Shown: positions 25,389 through 34,530, counted from the stretch's first letter. The stretch is DNA of 64,000 nt from Motiliproteus sp047633175 (GCA_047633175.1 JBLIEQ010000002.1:182635-246634); one strand, 5' to 3'. Numbers and translations are program-made. Notes: generated by a model from the sequence alone, not told the origin.

Positions 25389-26354
25389 TTAACCCTGCTG
25401 ATACAGCCACCGGCTGAGCAGCAGCAGGCACCGGCCCAGCTCGAGACTATCCAGCCACGGCTGAATCGGGTTATCCGCATCCGTGAGCCGCTCACTGAGC
25501 AGCCGCTGCTGCTCCGTGAGTTGCTGGAGCAGCTCGGCGGGCAGCTGTGGTGCCAGCTCGAGCTGCCGCCTGAGCCCCGCCAAGGCTCCCGGTGCCTCGG
25601 CCAACAGCGCCCTGTCGGCGCTAAACGCATAGCTTTCCAGCACCGCCTGCAGGCGCTCCAGCCACTGTCGGGCGCTATCCGGATCAAACTGCTCGCCGCT
25701 CTCGGTCAATAATTGTGGCACTGCCGGAAGCCGCCTTGCCTGCTCCGGTCGCAGCAACCGATAGCCGCGCTGCGCCTTACTGATACGACTGACACACAGC
25801 GGTACCTGAACCGCCAGCTCCAGCGCTAATGCAAACAACGCCTCGGTCGGGCCGGATTTTAACTCCAGTTCGATCTCACTGATCGGATCGCACTGCGGTC
25901 CGCTGTTCGCCCCGCCCACATCGAGCACCAGTTCGATCCGGGCCAGCTTTCCGGCAAAGGGATAACTCAGCATCCAGCAGCTTCGCTCGAAGTCGGTAGT
26001 AAATGCCACGGCCAGCGCCTCGGGCTCAATGCCGTAGGGTAACGCCTGCGGTGGCAGCAACGCCAGATCCAGCGCCGCGCCCGGTACCTGCCACTCCCAC
26101 TCTGGACGCTGATGCAGGCCACCCAGGTTCGAACCCCGGGTTTTCAACGTCTGTATATACTGCCCGCCCTGGCGACGCACCCTGAGGGCTGCCGCATGCT
26201 GGTTGAGTTGCTGATCGGGAGTGTCGAAGTAACTGTTGTGCAACACCTTGATCTGCACGGCCTTCGACGCATATTCCTGTAATAGCTCGAGCGCGGCAAA
26301 ACGGCGCTGATATTCCTGGGGGAGGCTGAGCTTAAGTTCAATTTCCTGTGCCAT
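25389..26354 (-). CDS. CYTH domain inorganic triphosphatase (YgiF-like)
   Basis: 321 residues. The diagnostic ExExK of CYTH enzymes is the start of the protein, EIELKL (Glu4, Glu6, Lys8). The tunnel residues follow in LRVRRQGGQYIQTLKTRG near residue 57, and SEIELELKSG near 160. These enzymes hydrolyse inorganic triphosphate. The region after residue 210 is helical and resembles a shortened CHAD-like part; E. coli YgiF is longer. It is upstream of glnE, as ygiF is in E. coli, and divergent from a phosphate-uptake pair. Confidence 0.88.
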   Translation of the reverse strand: MAQEIELKLSLPQEYQRRFAALELLQEYASKAVQIKVLHNSYFDTPDQQLNQHAAALRVRRQGGQYIQTLKTRGSNLGGLHQRPEWEWQVPGAALDLALLPPQALPYGIEPEALAVAFTTDFERSCWMLSYPFAGKLARIELVLDVGGANSGPQCDPISEIELELKSGPTEALFALALELAVQVPLCVSRISKAQRGYRLLRPEQARRLPAVPQLLTESGEQFDPDSARQWLERLQAVLESYAFSADRALLAEAPGALAGLRRQLELAPQLPAELLQQLTEQQRLLSERLTDADNPIQPWLDSLELGRCLLLLSRWLYQQG

Positions 26355-26373
26355 ATCAAGCCTCCAAAAGAGC

Positions 26374-26391
26374 CTGTCAATAAATTGTCTT
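26374..26391 (+). promoter_or_regulatory. Possible Pho box between the CYTH gene and the phosphate transport pair
   Basis: CTGTCAATAAATTGTCTT resembles the PhoB site (two CTGTCAT-like direct halves spaced 11 bp). The first half matches 6 of 7 bases and the second 4 of 7. It lies in the divergent promoter region, 165 bp before the DUF47/Pit genes and 20 bp before the CYTH start. The match is only moderate. Confidence 0.25.
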
Positions 26392-26555
26392 CAAATCGAC
26401 GCTCAGCATCGCACCTTTAGGCTACTTGGGTGGATTTATATCCAAATTTATTCTACCTAAAAGCTACAACTTTATGACCGGCGACCGTATAATTCGCCAA
26501 ATTTTATCGCTATGGAACCTGCACCGAGGTTCCCCCCAAACACAGGTAATCGCCA

Positions 26556-27236
26556 ATGGTAGCAAGCAATTCCTTTATGAATATGTTTGCGCAGTCTCCG
26601 GTCAGGCCGTTGCAGCAGCATATCGAAAAAGCACATAGCTGTGCCCTCCAACTCATCCCCTTCTTTGAGGCGGTATTGGCACAGGACTGGGAACAGGCTG
26701 AAATGATTCAGCAGCAGATCGCCCAGCTTGAGCATGAGGCCGATGAACTTAAGCAGCATCTGCGTCAGCATCTGCCCAAGAGTCTCTTTATGCCGGTGGC
26801 ACGCACCACCCTGCTGGACCTGCTGCAGATGCAGGACCAGATCGCCAACAAGGCCAAGGACATCGCCGGCATCGTGCTCGGCCGGCAGATGCAGATTCCT
26901 GCGTCTATGGCTCAACCGATGGTGGAGTACGTTCATTGTGCACTGAGCGTCACCAGCCAGGCGGTCGATACCCTCAATGAACTGGACGAGCTGGTCGTGA
27001 CCGGTTTCCGCGGCCGTGAAGCCGCGGTCGTCGAAAAGATGATCATCCGGCTGGCGACCCTGGAAAGCGAGACTGATAACCATGAAAAGCAGCTACGCCT
27101 GATGCTCTTCAAGCTGGAGAAGGAACTTCCTCCCGTCGACGTTATGTTCCTGTACAAGGTTATCGACTGGATCGGCGAACTCGCCGACCGTGCCGAGCAG
27201 GTCGGTAGCCGCTTCCAACTCATGCTGTCGCGCTAG
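26556..27236 (+). CDS. DUF47/PhoU-like protein, Pit accessory (TIGR00153 family)
   Basis: 226 residues, all-helical and related to PhoU. FAQSPVRPLQQHIEKAHSCA, IAQLEHEADELKQHLR and MQDQIANKAKDIAGIVLGRQ show the family's repeated three-helix pattern with acidic metal-binding positions (EHEAD; DNHEKQL later). Members are nearly always encoded next to Pit phosphate transporters and are thought to control them. It lies 20 bp upstream of pit here. AGGT 8 nt upstream supports the first ATG. Confidence 0.9.
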   Translation: MVASNSFMNMFAQSPVRPLQQHIEKAHSCALQLIPFFEAVLAQDWEQAEMIQQQIAQLEHEADELKQHLRQHLPKSLFMPVARTTLLDLLQMQDQIANKAKDIAGIVLGRQMQIPASMAQPMVEYVHCALSVTSQAVDTLNELDELVVTGFRGREAAVVEKMIIRLATLESETDNHEKQLRLMLFKLEKELPPVDVMFLYKVIDWIGELADRAEQVGSRFQLMLSR

Positions 27237-27256
27237 ACAGAACCCGAGGATAGATT

Positions 27257-28522
27257 ATGGAAATTATCGCGCAGTACGGTGATGTGTTAGTTATCCTGGC
27301 GTGTGTCGTCGGCTTCTTTATGGCCTGGGGCGTCGGGGCTAACGATGTCGCCAATGCGATGGGCACCTCGGTCGGCTCCAAGGCGCTGACCATCAAGCAG
27401 GCGATCATCATCGCCATCATCTTCGAATTTGCCGGTGCCTATCTGGCCGGTGGCGAGGTGACGGCCACCATCCGCAAGGGCATTATCGATCCGACGATCC
27501 TGGCAGACAGCCCTGAGCTGCTGGTGTTCGGGATGATCGCCTCGCTACTGGCTGCCGGCATCTGGCTGCTGATTGCCACCTATTTCGGCTGGCCGGTCTC
27601 CACCACGCACTCGATCGTGGGTGCCATCGTCGGTTTCGCCGCGGTGGGGATCTCAGTCGATGCCGTCGCCTGGGGCAAGGTCGGCTTTATCGTCGCCAGC
27701 TGGGTGGTGTCGCCGATGCTGGCGGGGACGATCGCCTACTTCCTGTTCCGAAGCCTGCAGAAGCTGATCCTCAATAGTGCAGAACCCTTTGATAATGCCA
27801 AGAAGTACCTGCCCTTCTATATCTTCCTGGTGGGCTTTATCATCGCCATGGTGACCTTCACCAAGGGGCTCAAGCATGTTGGCTTTAACCTCAGCTTTGG
27901 CGAAAGCGCGCTCCTGGCCGCAGGTGCCGGCGTCCTGCTGGCAGTCGTCGGCACCTGGATGGGCCGCCGGGTGAAGTACAATCCTAAGGAAAACCAGGAT
28001 TACCACTTTACCAGCGTGGAGAGGGTGTTCGGCATCCTGATGATGTTTACCGCCTGCGCCATGGCCTTCGCTCACGGTTCTAACGATGTCGCCAATGCCG
28101 TCGGCCCTCTGGCGGCGGTCATCAGCATCGTCGGTTCAGGTGGCGCGCTGGCACAAAAATCGGCGATGCCTGTCTGGGTTCTGCTGCTCGGTGGTGGCGG
28201 CATCGTGCTGGGGCTGGTGATGTACGGTCATAAGGTTATCGCGACGGTTGGTAACAACATCACCGAACTCACCCCCAGCCGCGGCTTTGCGGCGACACTG
28301 GCGGCGGCGAGCACCGTGGTGATCGCCTCGGGAACCGGCCTGCCGATCTCCACCACCCACACCCTGGTGGGCGCGGTACTGGGGGTCGGCCTAGCGCGTG
28401 GCCTGTCGGCGCTGAACCTGCGCGTGGTAGGCACGATCTTCATGTCCTGGATCATCACCCTGCCTGCCGGTGCGGGTCTGGCGATCATGATCTTCTTTAT
28501 GCTCAAAGGGATCTTCCTGTAG
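27257..28522 (+). CDS. pit: Low-affinity inorganic phosphate transporter, PiT family
   Basis: 421 residues with about ten membrane segments. It has the two inverted signature repeats of PiT proteins: GANDVANAMGTSVGSKAL near residue 26 and AHGSNDVANAVGPLAAVISI near residue 273. The repeated PVSTTHSIVGA and PISTTHTLVGA motifs are also there. It carries metal-phosphate or phosphate with a cation across the inner membrane. It is cotranscribed with the DUF47 gene. A hairpin repeat and a strong terminator follow. Confidence 0.94.
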   Translation: MEIIAQYGDVLVILACVVGFFMAWGVGANDVANAMGTSVGSKALTIKQAIIIAIIFEFAGAYLAGGEVTATIRKGIIDPTILADSPELLVFGMIASLLAAGIWLLIATYFGWPVSTTHSIVGAIVGFAAVGISVDAVAWGKVGFIVASWVVSPMLAGTIAYFLFRSLQKLILNSAEPFDNAKKYLPFYIFLVGFIIAMVTFTKGLKHVGFNLSFGESALLAAGAGVLLAVVGTWMGRRVKYNPKENQDYHFTSVERVFGILMMFTACAMAFAHGSNDVANAVGPLAAVISIVGSGGALAQKSAMPVWVLLLGGGGIVLGLVMYGHKVIATVGNNITELTPSRGFAATLAAASTVVIASGTGLPISTTHTLVGAVLGVGLARGLSALNLRVVGTIFMSWIITLPAGAGLAIMIFFMLKGIFL

Positions 28523-28540
28523 CCTTTTTCGGACTGTAGG

Positions 28541-28556
28541 TCGGACTTTAGTCCGA
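28541..28556. repeat. REP-like hairpin TCGGACTTTAGTCCGA
   Basis: A perfect 7-bp stem with a TT loop, preceded by CTGTAGG. It is the same core as the paired element after ilvE and lies between the pit stop and its terminator. Confidence 0.85.
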
Positions 28557-28572
28557 CAATACTGGCAAGGAT

Positions 28573-28608
28573 AATGGCGGGAGACTCAACAGAGTCCCCG
28601 CCATTTTT
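28573..28608 (+). terminator. Rho-independent terminator after pit
   Basis: AATGGCGGG, a bulged A, GACTC, loop AACA, GAGTC, CCCGCCATT and then TTT form a 14-bp stem. It ends the DUF47-pit transcript and separates it from argE. Confidence 0.85.
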
Positions 28609-28696
28609 GCTTAGAGGGTCATTATTTTTCCCACCGATTGGATCTTTCGCTCCGAATCGCGGCACAATAGCCCGAACCCCCAGCCGAGCCTCAGCC

Positions 28697-29851
28697 ATGA
28701 TCGCACCGCCCTCGTTGTTTCGCATGCTGCAAGAGCTGATCGCCACCGCGTCCGTCAGCTCGTCCCGGAGCCACTGGGACCAGAGCAACCGCGCGGTGGT
28801 CGAGAAGCTCGAGGGCTGGCTCAGCGGCATGGGGTTCGTGACCGAAGTGCTCGAGATCGACGGCCACCCCGGCAAGGTCAACCTGATCGCGACCCTGGGA
28901 CAGGGGCCCGGCGGGCTGGTGCTCGCAGGCCATACAGATACGGTGCCCTACGATGCCGGACGCTGGACTCAGGATCCCTTCACGCTGACCGAGCGGGATA
29001 ACCGGCTATACGGGCTGGGAACCTGTGATATGAAAGGCTTCTTTGCCCTGGCTATAGAGGCGGCGCGGGCGTTTGCCGAACAGCCCGGGCTACTGCGCCA
29101 ACCGCTGATTATTCTTGCCACCGCCGACGAAGAGTCTTCCATGAGCGGCGCCCGGGCGCTGGCCCTCGCGGGCCGCCCTAAAGCACGGCGCGCCGTGCTG
29201 GGTGAACCGACCAGCCTGCGTCCGGTGTATCTGCATAAGGGGATGATGATGGAGCGGGTGCACCTGACCGGTCGTGCCGGACACTCATCCAACCCGTCCT
29301 TAGGCAACAACGCCCTGGAAGCGATGCAGGGAATCATGACCGAACTGCTCAGTTTCCGCGCCGAATTGCAGCAACAGCACCAGAACCCCGCCTTCGAAAT
29401 CACCGTCCCGACCCTCAATCTGGGCTGTATTCACGGCGGCGATAACCCCAACCGTATCTGTGGCAGCTGCGAACTCGATTTCGATATTCGCCCGCTGCCG
29501 GGTATGGCGCTGATTCCGCTGCGCAACCAGGTCTACGAGCGCCTGCACGCCGTGGCCGAACGCTATGGGGTGGAGATCGAGACCCAGGCGCTGTTTCCGG
29601 GGATTCCGGCGTTCGCGAACCCCCAGGATTCGGCCCTGGTGCAGTTAACCGAAACCCTGACAGGCCATCCCGCCCAAAGTGTCGCCTTCGGCACCGAAGC
29701 GTCCTTCCTACAACAGCTGGGCATGGATACCATCGTCATGGGGCCCGGATCTATCGACCAGGCACATCAGCCGGATGAGTTCTTGGCTATGGATCAGATC
29801 GACCCTACGGTTACACTACTCAAGACCCTAATCCAAGACAGCTGTTTGTAA
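28697..29851 (+). CDS. argE: Acetylornithine deacetylase
   Basis: 384 residues from the ATG at 28697, matching the family length. An open frame runs 41 codons upstream but overlaps the pit terminator. ArgE removes the acetyl group from N-acetylornithine in arginine synthesis. It is an M20 metallohydrolase with LVLAGHTDTVPYDAGRW, the bridging Asp in LGTCDMKGFFAL and the catalytic Glu in TADEESSMSGA. GHSSNPSLGNNALEAM belongs to the dimerisation domain. It is followed by argA 36 bp downstream, forming a two-gene arginine unit. Confidence 0.93.
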   Translation: MIAPPSLFRMLQELIATASVSSSRSHWDQSNRAVVEKLEGWLSGMGFVTEVLEIDGHPGKVNLIATLGQGPGGLVLAGHTDTVPYDAGRWTQDPFTLTERDNRLYGLGTCDMKGFFALAIEAARAFAEQPGLLRQPLIILATADEESSMSGARALALAGRPKARRAVLGEPTSLRPVYLHKGMMMERVHLTGRAGHSSNPSLGNNALEAMQGIMTELLSFRAELQQQHQNPAFEITVPTLNLGCIHGGDNPNRICGSCELDFDIRPLPGMALIPLRNQVYERLHAVAERYGVEIETQALFPGIPAFANPQDSALVQLTETLTGHPAQSVAFGTEASFLQQLGMDTIVMGPGSIDQAHQPDEFLAMDQIDPTVTLLKTLIQDSCL

Positions 29852-29887
29852 CCCTTCTATAGAATACACTGCCAAGGAACCTAACGC

Positions 29888-31237
29888 GTGAGCACAGCAA
29901 AGACAGCCACAGCAAGCCTCAATTACGTCGAGTTCTTCCGTCATTGCTCGCCCTATATCAATGCGCACCAGGGTAAGACGCTGGTGCTGATGCTCGATGG
30001 CGAAGCCCTGGCAGACGGAAGTTTCGGTAACATCGCTAACGATCTGGCACTCCTGAACAGCCTCGGCCTGCGCCTGGTACTGGTTCACGGTGGGCGCCCG
30101 CAGATCGAAGCGCGCCTGGCGAAAGAGGGGATCAGCACCCGCCAGCACAGCCATCTGCGAATCACCGATAGTGCCACGCTCAGCTGCGTGAAAGAGGTGA
30201 TCGGCGCTCTGCGTACCGATATCGAAGCGCGGCTATCGATGGGGCTACCCAACTCGCCGATGCACGGTGCGAAACTGCGGGTCTGCAGCGGCAATTTCGT
30301 CACCGCCAAGCCCCTCGGGGTGGTCGATGGGGTCGACTACCAGCACACCGGCGAAGTGCGGCGTATCGATAGTAAAGCCATCAGCCAAATGCTGGATCAG
30401 GGATCGATCGTGCTGCTGTCTAATCTGGGTTACTCCCCCACCGGTGAGGTTTTCAACCTAGCCCTTGAAGATGTCGCCGCACAGGTCGCAATCAGCCTCA
30501 AGGCAGATAAACTGATCTGTTTTGGAGAGCAGCCGGGCATCACCTACGCCAATGGCGAGCACTGCTCCGAACTGCTGACCCGGGCCGCAGAGCGCCTGCT
30601 GCAGCAGTATCTGGAGGGCCTTAGCGATCCGCAACAGCCACACAGCCAACTATCCCGACAGCTTACGGCCGTCACTAAGGCCTGCAGAGGCGGTGTCGGG
30701 CGCGGCCATCTGGTCAGCTATCGCCAGGACGGAGCCCTCCTTACCGAGCTCTTTACCCGCGAAGGCGCCGGCACTCTGGTTATCCAGGAAAGCTATGAAC
30801 AGGTGCGCCAGGCCAGCATTAATGATGTGGGCGGCATCCTCGAACTGATTCAGCCGCTGGAGCAGGCAGGCACCCTGGTCCGCCGCTCGCGGGAGCTGCT
30901 TGAGACCGAGATCGACCGCTTCGTGCTGGTCGAACGCGACGGTGCCGCGATCGGCTGTGCCGCCCTCTACCCCTATCAGGACGGGACCGCGGAGCTGGCC
31001 TGCGTCGCAGTGCAGCGTGATTATCAGGGCGGGCACAGGGGTGAAAAACTGCTGCTGCAGATAGAACAGCAGGCCCGCGAGCAGGGCATATTACGCCTGT
31101 TTGTACTCACCACCCGCACCGCGCACTGGTTTCAGGAGCAGGGCTTTATCGAGGTCGGCCGCGAGCGTCTGCCCGAGAGTAAGCAGGCGCTTTATAACCT
31201 GCAACGTAACTCCAAGGTCTTCGAGAAAATGCTCTGA
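29888..31237 (+). CDS. argA: N-acetylglutamate synthase
   Basis: 449 residues from a GTG start. The first step of arginine synthesis: acetyl-CoA plus glutamate gives N-acetylglutamate. The amino-acid-kinase-like domain (about 20-290) includes LVLVHGGRPQIEARLAKEGI, which binds the arginine inhibitor. The C-terminal GNAT domain has CVAVQRDYQGGHRGEKLLLQ with the acetyl-CoA loop, and LFVLTTRTAHWFQEQGFIEV. This long bifunctional-looking form is the ArgA type of gammaproteobacteria. It probably shares a transcript with argE. Confidence 0.95.
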   Translation: MSTAKTATASLNYVEFFRHCSPYINAHQGKTLVLMLDGEALADGSFGNIANDLALLNSLGLRLVLVHGGRPQIEARLAKEGISTRQHSHLRITDSATLSCVKEVIGALRTDIEARLSMGLPNSPMHGAKLRVCSGNFVTAKPLGVVDGVDYQHTGEVRRIDSKAISQMLDQGSIVLLSNLGYSPTGEVFNLALEDVAAQVAISLKADKLICFGEQPGITYANGEHCSELLTRAAERLLQQYLEGLSDPQQPHSQLSRQLTAVTKACRGGVGRGHLVSYRQDGALLTELFTREGAGTLVIQESYEQVRQASINDVGGILELIQPLEQAGTLVRRSRELLETEIDRFVLVERDGAAIGCAALYPYQDGTAELACVAVQRDYQGGHRGEKLLLQIEQQAREQGILRLFVLTTRTAHWFQEQGFIEVGRERLPESKQALYNLQRNSKVFEKML

Positions 31238-31681
31238 GGGGATGTACAAATAAATCACTCGACCCCTTTCGCTACACAAGGGATTGCTTCTTTTGTGGCT
31301 TAGGCTTCAGCCTGACGATGGCTGCTCTTTGCTAGCCTTGTCGGACTACTTTCTACCCACAAAAAGCCGACCTACAGGGTGCTTTTTTTGTGGGTTAGGC
31401 TTCGGCCTGACGATGCCAGCTCTCAATAAATTTGTCTCCTTTTAGTTAGCCGTCCCCTTTTAGCCCTTTTTGCCCCCCTCTCTACGACAAAAAGTTACAA
31501 GACAGACCGCCAGACAGGTGCTAACTTTGTTTGCGAAATCCGCAGGAAATACCAGAGCCGGCGCCCATTACCCCGAGGGTGTGATAAACCGGTGGTCAGC
31601 GGCACTGAAATCTCAACAAATAATAAGATTGACCGGCCTGCCTATACGTAGATATGCCTTTTCAGCGCATGGAGCCAGACG
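31238..31681. other. Gene-free gap with REP-like repeats
   Basis: About 440 bp between argA and the HDAC-like gene. It holds two copies of the covarying hairpin: TTAGGCTTCAGCCTGA (31300-31315) and TTAGGCTTCGGCCTGA (31395-31410), each preceded by TTTTGTGG. A degenerate inverted partner (GTCGGACTACTTTCTACCCAC) lies between them. An ORF at 31470-31688 has no protein-like features. The last 200 bp before 31682 should hold the promoter of the next gene. Confidence 0.6.
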
Positions 31682-32605
31682 ATGCTAACAACCTATATCA
31701 GCCACCAGGACTGCGCCCTTCACAATATGGGTCCGGAGCACCCGGAGAGCCCCATCCGCCTGCTAGCGATCGCTCGTCAACTGGAGCGGAGCGGTCTCAG
31801 AGATCAGCTCCAACAGATGCAGGCGGTCCAGGTACAGGCGGAGCAGATCCAGCTGGCACACGCGCCACTGCATGCCGAACGTCTGAGAATGAAGTTACCC
31901 GAAAGAGGGGTGGTCTATACCGATGAGGATACGGCGCTTTGTCCGCAGTCCCTGCACGCCGCCAGCCTTGCCGCGGGTGCCACCATCCTGGGTGTTAATC
32001 GGGTCTTAAGCGGCAAGACGGACAATGTCTTCTGCGCCGTGCGTCCGCCGGGACACCATGCCGAACATAATCTGGCGATGGGCTTCTGTTTTTATAACAA
32101 TGTCGCTATCGGGGCCATGCATGCCCTGCAGCAGCCTGGTATCGAACGGGTCGCGATTCTCGATTTCGATGTGCATCACTGCAACGGCACGGTTGATATC
32201 TTTAAAGACAAGCCCGAGGTCCTAGTCTGCTCGACCTTTCAGCACCCCTTCTATCCCGAGCGCTACAGCGAGATTATCCGCCCCAATATTATCAACTGCC
32301 CCCTGGCGGCTCACAGCGACAGCAGCTGTTTCCGCCAGACCGTCGAAGCGAACTGGCTGCCGGCGCTGCAGGCACACAAGCCGGACCTGATCCTGATCTC
32401 GGCGGGTTTTGATGCCCATTGGGAGGATCCGATGGCGGATCTTAAGCTGAACGAGGAGGATTACCGCTGGGTCACCCAGCTGATTATGGATGCCGCCCGG
32501 GTCTATTCCAAGAACCGGATCGTCTCTGTACTTGAGGGTGGCTATAACCCCAGCGCCCTGGCCTATAGTGTCCAGGCGCACCTGGAGGCACTGTTAGGCT
32601 ACTGA
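31682..32605 (+). CDS. Histone deacetylase-like amidohydrolase family protein
   Basis: 307 residues of the zinc-dependent arginase/deacetylase fold. VRPPGHHAEHNLAMGFCFYN near residue 121 carries the active-site His pair, LDFDVHHCNGTVDIF near residue 160 the zinc Asp and His, and SAGFDAHWEDP the second zinc Asp. Bacterial members act on acetylpolyamines or other acylated amines; the substrate here is unknown. All catalytic residues are intact. The 3' end overlaps a 48-bp imperfect duplication shared with the intergenic DNA before thiI. Confidence 0.9.
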   Translation: MLTTYISHQDCALHNMGPEHPESPIRLLAIARQLERSGLRDQLQQMQAVQVQAEQIQLAHAPLHAERLRMKLPERGVVYTDEDTALCPQSLHAASLAAGATILGVNRVLSGKTDNVFCAVRPPGHHAEHNLAMGFCFYNNVAIGAMHALQQPGIERVAILDFDVHHCNGTVDIFKDKPEVLVCSTFQHPFYPERYSEIIRPNIINCPLAAHSDSSCFRQTVEANWLPALQAHKPDLILISAGFDAHWEDPMADLKLNEEDYRWVTQLIMDAARVYSKNRIVSVLEGGYNPSALAYSVQAHLEALLGY

Positions 32606-32684
32606 GCCCCAGTGTTCTGACCTAGTGCACTTCGGGCGCCGCTAGACTACTGAGCCGCCCAGTGCGCCACAGTGCAACTAGGCA
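32599..32684. repeat. 48-bp imperfect tandem duplication at the HDAC-like / thiI ends
   Basis: CTACTGAGCC at 32599 recurs at 32647, followed in both copies by a CCAGTG and further similar bases (AGTGCAC versus AGTGCAAC). It covers the stop codon of the HDAC-like gene and the region just beyond the thiI stop. Confidence 0.6.
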
Positions 32685-34132
32685 GGGCGATACACCCTGA
32701 TATTGGTGTAGCCCTGCTCTTTCAGATAGAGCGCGTGCAGCTGGCTCATCACCCCACGATCGCAATAAAGTAGATACTGACGCTCGCTATCGAGTTTAAC
32801 GAACGCCGTCGCCAGGCCGTAAAACGGGATCTTAAGCACCTCTACATCGGTCACTTGGAGCGGATCGCGCTCCTCTTCGACGGGGTGACGGACATCGATA
32901 ATCACCTCTGAGACCAGGGCCTGTTGCTGGCTCTCGATCTCAACCTGCTCCCGAACCTGCGCTTCAATCTGGTCGATACGGGTCACTTTAGCGTTGGTAA
33001 CCGCCTGCTCCAACACCCCAAAATCAAAGGTGGCCTCCTCCTTTTCGACCCGGGCACGCTTGGAGTGCGTCGTAGGACGATCGGAGATGACACCACAGTA
33101 CTCGGGCACGGACTTAGCAAAATCGTAGGTGCCGATCACCTTGGAGGTATCGATAATATCCTGCTTGTCGGTCACGATCAGTGGACGCAGTACCAGGGTG
33201 TCGATCACCGAATCGATCACCGCCAGGTTCGGCAATGTCTGGCTGGAAACCTGAGCAACACTCTCACCGGTCACCAGCGCTTCTATCCCTAAACGCTCGG
33301 CTACCTGAGCCCCCGCGCGCATCATCATCCGCTTTAAGACCACCCCCATCTGCGAATGGTGGACGTTGGTCAGGATCTCGGCCACCACCCCATCGAAGGG
33401 TACGCTGATAAATTTAACCTTGTGCGAGGATGCAAACTTCTGCCACAGGAAGTGCGAGACCTGCTTGACGCCGGTCTCGTGAGCCGCGCCCCCGAGATTG
33501 AAGAAACAGTAGTGGGTACGACAGCCGCGCTTGATGGTCAGATAACTCGAGACGGTAGAATCGAAGCCGCCCGAGATCAGCGACAACACCGCATCCTGAC
33601 TACCCAGGGGAAACCCTCCCAGACCGGGGTAACGCTGTTCAACCACAAACAGCGACTGATCACGCACCTCGATATTGACCGTCACCTCGGGATGGTGCAG
33701 ATCGACACTGAGCGCCTCGGTATGCTGCAACAGACCACCGCCAATATAGCGCTCCAGATCCAGAGAGCTAAAATCATGCTTTCCGGCACGCTTGACCCGG
33801 ACCACAAAGCGCTTGCCTGCCAGCTGCTCTTCATAGACCGAGCGGGTCAACTGAAACACCTGTTCAAAGTCACCCAGGGGGTACTCTTTGACCCGCAGAA
33901 TATAAGCGATCCCGGGGGTCGCCTGCATCGCAGCGGTGAGGGCATCGATCTGATCCGGATCCTCGATCCGGGTTTCGACCGTGACCTTATCCCACTGCGC
34001 ACAGATATGCGCTTTGGGATCGATCCGGCGCAGAATGGTCTGCAAGTTAGACTGCAATCGCTGGATAAAGCGCCGCCGCACCGGCTTGCTCTTAATCGTG
34101 ATCTCAGGAAATAGTTTGACGATAAATTTCAT
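32678..34132 (-). CDS. thiI: tRNA 4-thiouridine synthetase
   Basis: 484 residues, the long form with a rhodanese domain. ThiI adds sulfur to U8 of tRNA and in many bacteria also supplies sulfur for thiamine. The THUMP domain covers about 60-165, and the PP-loop is SGGFDSTVSSYL near residue 190. The conserved Cys of the disulfide partner is in VPEYCGVISDRP. The C-terminal rhodanese domain (about 400-484) carries the persulfide Cys in LLYCDRG (Cys457). Both cysteines are present, so sulfur relay should work. It converges on the HDAC-like gene. Confidence 0.95.
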   Translation of the reverse strand: MKFIVKLFPEITIKSKPVRRRFIQRLQSNLQTILRRIDPKAHICAQWDKVTVETRIEDPDQIDALTAAMQATPGIAYILRVKEYPLGDFEQVFQLTRSVYEEQLAGKRFVVRVKRAGKHDFSSLDLERYIGGGLLQHTEALSVDLHHPEVTVNIEVRDQSLFVVEQRYPGLGGFPLGSQDAVLSLISGGFDSTVSSYLTIKRGCRTHYCFFNLGGAAHETGVKQVSHFLWQKFASSHKVKFISVPFDGVVAEILTNVHHSQMGVVLKRMMMRAGAQVAERLGIEALVTGESVAQVSSQTLPNLAVIDSVIDTLVLRPLIVTDKQDIIDTSKVIGTYDFAKSVPEYCGVISDRPTTHSKRARVEKEEATFDFGVLEQAVTNAKVTRIDQIEAQVREQVEIESQQQALVSEVIIDVRHPVEEERDPLQVTDVEVLKIPFYGLATAFVKLDSERQYLLYCDRGVMSQLHALYLKEQGYTNIRVYRPA

Positions 34133-34244
34133 GACAGCTGCAGCCTGACAATAGAGAACTAAAAATCATAGATAAACACCCCTGTACGACCCTTTGATCG
34201 AGTGTCGGCAGCACGTTAAACGTGTCAGGTGTCTAGATATGCAA

Positions 34245-34280
34245 ATAAAAAAAAGGCCCAGCTTTCGCCAGGCCTTTTTA
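34245..34280 (-). terminator. Terminator of the tRNA / csrA transcript
   Basis: On the minus strand AAAAAGGCC, a loop, then GGCC followed by a run of eight T residues lies directly after the last tRNA-Arg gene. Confidence 0.85.
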
Positions 34281-34285
34281 TGTGT

Positions 34286-34362
34286 TGGTACACCCGAGAG
34301 GATTCGAACCTCTGACCGCTCGGTTCGTAGCCGAGTACTCTATCCAGCTGAGCTACGGGTGC
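34286..34362 (-). tRNA. tRNA-Arg (anticodon ACG), copy 2
   Basis: 77 nt with an encoded CCA. The anticodon arm is CTCGG-CTACGAA-CCGAG, giving ACG, which is edited to ICG and reads CGU/CGC/CGA. The T arm has GGTTCGAATCC. The acceptor stem opens GCACCCG and closes CGGGTGT, so the first pair is G1-U72. The body is identical to the other copy. Confidence 0.96.
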
Positions 34363-34453
34363 ATGAAAACGCGGTACTGCTTAACGTAAACAAGTCAAGC
34401 AGCTTGCCTCTTACGAGGCCCGGACCGACTGTAACAGCGATCCGCTTAATAGG

Positions 34454-34530
34454 TGGTACACCCGAGAGGATTCGAACCTCTGACCGCTCGGTTCGTAGCC
34501 GAGTACTCTATCCAGCTGAGCTACGGGTGC
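34454..34530 (-). tRNA. tRNA-Arg (anticodon ACG), copy 1
   Basis: 77 nt, identical to the copy at 34286-34362, separated from it by 91 bp. The anticodon loop CTACGAA gives ACG. The order csrA, tRNA-Ser, tRNA-Arg repeated matches the serV-argV arrangement downstream of csrA in E. coli. Confidence 0.96.

Noticed and set aside
31470..31688. 72-codon plus-strand ORF before the HDAC-like gene
   Set aside because: No domain or plausible ribosome site, and it ends out of frame inside the next gene; the region is better read as promoter DNA.
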